NCBI GenBank assembly: GCA_009920815.1
Contig: RFZH01000110.1
Coordinates: forward strand, 1 to 7,727
DNA length: 7,727 bases
Source of the DNA: Paracoccaceae bacterium
Lineage (GTDB): Bacteria; Pseudomonadota; Alphaproteobacteria; Rhodobacterales; Rhodobacteraceae
Reading direction: 5' to 3'
Below, piece after piece: positions 6,001 to 7,727 of the stretch. A program made the position numbers and the translations under genes. Numbering within the stretch: position 1 is the first letter of the stretch; the number at the start of each line of letters is the position of its first letter. The notes below the pieces were generated by a model that saw only the letters and a program-made list of their open reading frames with translations, was not told the origin of the DNA and ran no database searches.

Positions 6001-6783
6001 ATGCCCGACGTAGAAAAACCAATCGGAACCCCTGATCTGGGAAAAATAGACCTTTTCCTTTTGCGCCATGCTTTGCGCTTGGCATGGGCCGATATGCGAT
6101 CTGCACCACAGTTTGGATTTTTCTTTGCAGCGATTTACATCGTGATTGGATGGGGCGTCGCTTATGTCGCCTATAGCACAGGACAAACGTATTGGATGGT
6201 TTTAGCGATCGCGGGTTTTCCTATTCTCGGCCCCTTTGCCGCGGTCGGATTATACGAAGTTTCGCATCGGCTTGATCTGGGCATATCGCTTAATTGGTCC
6301 GAGGTTTTACAAGTCATCCTGCACCAACGCAAACGGCAACTGCCATCCATTTCTGCGGTGATAATTCTTATTCTGTTATTTTGGTTTTTCCTTGGCCACA
6401 TGATCTTTGCTTTGTTTTTGGGATTATCTGTCATGACAAATATCTCAAGTTCACTTGATGTATACTTAACCACAAACGGATTGATGATGTTGGGGGTTGG
6501 AACGATTGTCGGAGCAGCATTTTCAATGCTAGTTTACATGATCAGCGTGATATCATTGCCGCTTTTGTTAGACCGCGAAGTTGATTTTGTGACTGCCATG
6601 ATCACATCATTTGAAACTGTTTTACAAAACTTTCCGGTGATGTTTGGCTGGGCACTCTTTATCGCCGTGTGTACCTTTGTCGCTATGATTCCGGCGTTTT
6701 TGGGGTTGTTATTGGTTATGCCGCTCTTTGGGCATGCCTCATGGCACATCTATCGCTTGGCCCGCGATAATGGTCCAGAATGA
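6001..6783 (+). CDS. DUF2189 multi-pass inner-membrane protein
   Basis: 260 residues with a short polar N-terminus and about five to six membrane segments (roughly 38-58, 65-85, 117-145, 160-188, and 213-243, possibly split at Pro230). Family hallmarks visible are 'GFPILGPFAAVGLYEVSHRL' (72-91), 'LPLLLDREVDFVTAM' (186-200) and the C-terminal 'MPLFGHASWHIYRLA' (240-254). These match the DUF2189 family, which as far as I know has no established function. The ATG has AGGAG six bases upstream. The gene lies 70 bases after the amidase and 67 bases before fabD, all on the same strand. The U-rich codons for hydrophobic residues make it much lower in GC than fabD; this is expected for a membrane protein and need not mean transfer. 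Confidence 0.92.
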   Translation: MPDVEKPIGTPDLGKIDLFLLRHALRLAWADMRSAPQFGFFFAAIYIVIGWGVAYVAYSTGQTYWMVLAIAGFPILGPFAAVGLYEVSHRLDLGISLNWSEVLQVILHQRKRQLPSISAVIILILLFWFFLGHMIFALFLGLSVMTNISSSLDVYLTTNGLMMLGVGTIVGAAFSMLVYMISVISLPLLLDREVDFVTAMITSFETVLQNFPVMFGWALFIAVCTFVAMIPAFLGLLLVMPLFGHASWHIYRLARDNGPE

Positions 6784-6794
6784 CGCCTTGCCCA

Positions 6795-6823
6795 TTGCAC
6801 GCACGCCCTAGCTTGGGTATCTG
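6795..6823 (+). promoter_or_regulatory. Candidate fabD promoter
   Basis: TTGCAC (6795-6800) and TATCTG (6818-6823) are separated by 17 bases in the 67-base gap before fabD. Transcription would begin about 20 bases before the GTG. This would let fabD be expressed independently of the amidase and DUF2189 genes. Consensus match only. Confidence 0.4.
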
Positions 6824-6850
6824 TCAATAAAACTAACAAAGGAGTGACAC

Positions 6851-7727
6851 GTGGCACGCGCATTCGTTTGCCCTGGACAGGGCGCACAAAGCATCGGCAT
6901 GGGCAAAGATTTGGCGGACGCCTATCCCGCCGCCAAAGCAATTTTCCAAGAGGTTGATGAAGCCTTGGGCGAAAGCCTGTCATCGCTGATTTGGGAAGGT
7001 GACATTGAAACCCTGACGCTGACGCAAAATGCGCAACCTGCGTTAATGGCAACCTCAATGGCCGCGTTCCGCGCGCTTGAGGCCGAGGGCGTCACAATCA
7101 GCGCCGCCAATTATGTCGCGGGCCATTCCTTGGGTGAATATTCCGCACTTGCGATGGCGGGCGCGCTATCAGTGACAGACACCGCACGTCTCTTGCGCCT
7201 GCGCGGCCAAGCGATGCAAGCCGCCGTTCCCGTCGGCGTGGGCGCGATGGCCGCGTTGTTGGGATTAGATTTCGATGCTGTGACCGAAGTCGCGGCAGAG
7301 GCCGCGCAAGGCGAAGTCTGCCAAGCTGCCAATGACAATGATCCCGGCCAAGTTGTTGTTTCTGGACACAAAGCAGCCGTTGAACGCGCAGTCGATATCG
7401 CCAAGGCACGCGGCGCAAAACGCGCGGTGCTGTTGCCCGTGTCTGCCCCGTTCCACTGTGCCCTGATGGCGCCTGCGGCGGATAAAATGGCCGAGGCCTT
7501 GGCCAACACAACCATCTCCGCTCCCGCTGTGCCCGTCGTCGCCAATGTCCGCGCCGAAGCTATCAGCGACCCCGACACCATCCGCCAACTTTTGGTCGAA
7601 CAGGTTACTGGGTCGGTGCGTTGGCGCGAATCCGTACAATGGATGGCCGCAAACGGTATCACCGATGTTTGGGAAATCGGCGCGGGCAAAGCCCTATCCG
7701 GCATGATCCGCCGTATCGAAAAAACAA
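6851..7727 (+). CDS. fabD: Malonyl-CoA:ACP transacylase (3' end outside the window)
   Basis: 292 codons are visible. The family is usually about 310 residues, so only the tail is missing. It transfers malonyl from CoA to AcpP, the entry to fatty acid elongation, in the cytosol. The start is GTG at 6851-6853, with AGGAG at 6840-6844 six bases upstream. The next Met is residue 17, after the conserved 'FVCPGQGAQSIGMG', so starting there would remove the glycine-rich motif. Active-site residues are present: Ser93 in 'AGHSLGEYSAL', Arg118 in 'LLRLRGQAMQ' and His202 in 'PVSAPFHCALM'. They correspond to Ser92, Arg117 and His201 of the E. coli enzyme. 'WEIGAGKALSGMIRRI' marks the C-terminal region. 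fabG would be the usual next gene but lies outside the window. Confidence 0.97.
   Translation, partial: MARAFVCPGQGAQSIGMGKDLADAYPAAKAIFQEVDEALGESLSSLIWEGDIETLTLTQNAQPALMATSMAAFRALEAEGVTISAANYVAGHSLGEYSALAMAGALSVTDTARLLRLRGQAMQAAVPVGVGAMAALLGLDFDAVTEVAAEAAQGEVCQAANDNDPGQVVVSGHKAAVERAVDIAKARGAKRAVLLPVSAPFHCALMAPAADKMAEALANTTISAPAVPVVANVRAEAISDPDTIRQLLVEQVTGSVRWRESVQWMAANGITDVWEIGAGKALSGMIRRIEKT

Noticed and set aside
7111..7704. 197-codon minus-strand open frame antisense to fabD
   Set aside because: It is opposite a clear fabD with all active-site residues. Its Ala/Ser/Thr-rich translation is typical of the reverse strand of a GC-rich gene.

Overview
The window looks like chromosomal DNA of an alphaproteobacterium, most likely a roseobacter-type Rhodobacterales of moderate GC. 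The protein sequences of FabF, AcpP, MltG, FabD and the DUF2189 membrane protein have the style of that order. This is a judgement from protein style and gene content, not from a database search. I see no tRNA, rRNA, CRISPR array, insertion sequence or phage gene.

Minus-strand arm, read from right to left: acpP (acyl carrier protein), then a strong hairpin terminator, then fabF (3-oxoacyl-ACP synthase II), then mltG (endolytic murein transglycosylase). The fabF stop and the mltG start share one base (TAATG), so these two genes are probably translationally coupled. A perfect 13-bp hairpin terminator follows mltG. Further left is a separate minus-strand gene for an unrecognised repeat protein. 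It is interrupted by one in-frame TAA codon, its frame stays open beyond that codon, and it runs off the left edge of the window.

Plus-strand arm, read from left to right: a 387-bp divergent intergenic region, then an amidase-signature hydrolase with an intact Lys-Ser-Ser triad, a DUF2189 multi-pass membrane protein, and fabD (malonyl-CoA:ACP transacylase), which starts at GTG and is cut by the right edge about 20 codons short of its usual end.

FabD loads malonyl groups onto AcpP, and FabF condenses malonyl-AcpP with acyl-AcpP during fatty acid elongation. MltG cuts nascent peptidoglycan at the inner membrane. In related bacteria fabD, fabG, acpP, fabF and mltG commonly run in one direction. 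Here fabD lies on the opposite strand from acpP-fabF-mltG, with the amidase and the DUF2189 gene between the two arms. The most unusual item is the interrupted repeat gene: it has two levels of internal repetition and a recurring 'YHAND.LY.FVPS' core, and its single TAA falls exactly where the other two copies carry a conserved tyrosine.
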